Assembly (NCBI RefSeq): GCF_027887165.1
Contig: NC_077230.1
Span: 25,528,442-25,592,441 of the forward strand
Length of the DNA stretch: 64,000 nt
Source: Monodelphis domestica
Taxonomy: Eukaryota; Chordata; Mammalia; Didelphimorphia; Didelphidae
Reading direction: 5' to 3'
Shown: positions 63,546 through 64,000 of the stretch, in pieces
Position numbering within the stretch: the first letter of the stretch is position 1
Layout: every line of letters starts with the position of its first letter
Made by a program: the position numbers and the translations under genes
Notes under the pieces: model-generated
Databases searched by the model: none
The model's input: the letters and a program-made list of their open reading frames with translations, nothing else
Told to the model about the DNA's origin: nothing

Positions 63546-64000
63546 AGGGAGAGATGCAAAGATAAATACAAGCATCCTTGCCTCAAGAATCAAAAAAATG
63601 AGTAACCTCAATTCATCTACAAAATAGATAAAAAGACCTGTGGCTGCCTTGCAATGTCATTGAGAAGATTAAATGCATTGATATATGTAAAAGTGACTTT
63701 ATTTGGAAAAGGAATTCTATTTATTCTGTTTGGCTCCAGAGGTGATAGATAACAGTAACTGGAAGGTATTTTGGCTCAATATGAAGAAGTTAACAAGTAT
63801 AGGTGTGAGAGTGTAATGTGCTGCTTATAAATCGTTGACTTCTCTTTCACTGCAAGTGTTTTAAGAAGACATCTATATAAATCATCTCTTAGAGGATGTT
63901 ATAGAGTGATTTTCCGTGTTTGGTGTGAAGTTGTAGTGAATTGACCATCTGACTTTTAAGACATCTGTTAATGTCAAAGTTATCAATGTTAAGACTTTAT
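63546..64000 (+). other. RPGR intron 8, end of window
   Basis: Unique-looking, no exon or repeat recognised. Confidence 0.55.

Larger units (their letters stand above)
59711..64000 (+). other. RPGR intron 8 (runs off the window)
   Basis: At least 4.3 kb. No exon 9 reading (expected to start near L-M-Y-T-F-G-D-G-R-H-G-K-L-G-L) was found. It contains a MIR piece (about 59970-60060), an L2 3' end (about 60150-60300), an antisense L2-like LINE, microsatellite, L1 pieces and SINEs. Confidence 0.85.

Noticed and set aside
59711-64000. Search for RPGR exon 9
   Set aside because: No reading resembling the next RCC1 blade follows a splice acceptor in the last 4.3 kb.

Overview
The window is vertebrate nuclear DNA, most likely from a marsupial. 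The one host gene is RPGR (retinitis pigmentosa GTPase regulator), on the + strand. Its first eight coding exons lie at 23773-59710, and the gene runs off the right edge inside intron 8. The marsupial call rests on a diverged mammalian RPGR, on repeated tRNA-derived SINEs of the kind common in metatherians, on an L1 lineage unlike the placental one, on abundant L2/CR1-type LINEs, and on the absence of Alu or B1 repeats. The species cannot be named from this sequence.

Layout. Positions 1-5101 hold a broken gammaretrovirus-like endogenous retrovirus on the minus strand: pol, a gag-like part, a primer-binding-site candidate and its 5' LTR. The 3' end lies off the left edge. Positions 5102-14538 are intergenic, with an L2-like LINE fragment, a second retroviral fragment (LTR plus gag-like start, about 5950-7850), SINEs, MIRs and an old L1 piece. 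Positions 14539-22019 form an LTR element bounded by two matching LTRs and a 4-bp CCAC target duplication; other LTR sequences are nested in it. A CpG island at about 23400-23900 carries RPGR exon 1.

RPGR introns. Intron 1 holds a 2.9-kb antisense L2-like LINE. Intron 3 holds a full-length sense L1 (33538-39942) with intact ORF1 and an ORF2 interrupted by one apparent 1-nt slip. Intron 4 holds CR1/L2 pieces and a solo-LTR candidate with tandem duplications. Intron 7 holds a nested stack: an L2-like LINE split by a half-L1 (HAL1-type) element with a 15-bp target duplication, and by the C-terminal tail of another non-LTR retrotransposon. Intron 8 holds L2, L1 and SINE fragments.

The eight exons encode about 311 residues: a short N-terminus and most of the RCC1-like propeller. 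Every intron seen is phase 1 and every internal exon is a multiple of three. No bacterial-type system, tRNA, rRNA or CRISPR array was seen. The most unusual items are the retrotransposons: the near-intact L1 with its long purine-rich inter-ORF spacer, the complete HAL1-type insertion, the unusually well-preserved retrotransposon tail at 54905-55330, and the LTR with an exact 60-bp tandem duplication.
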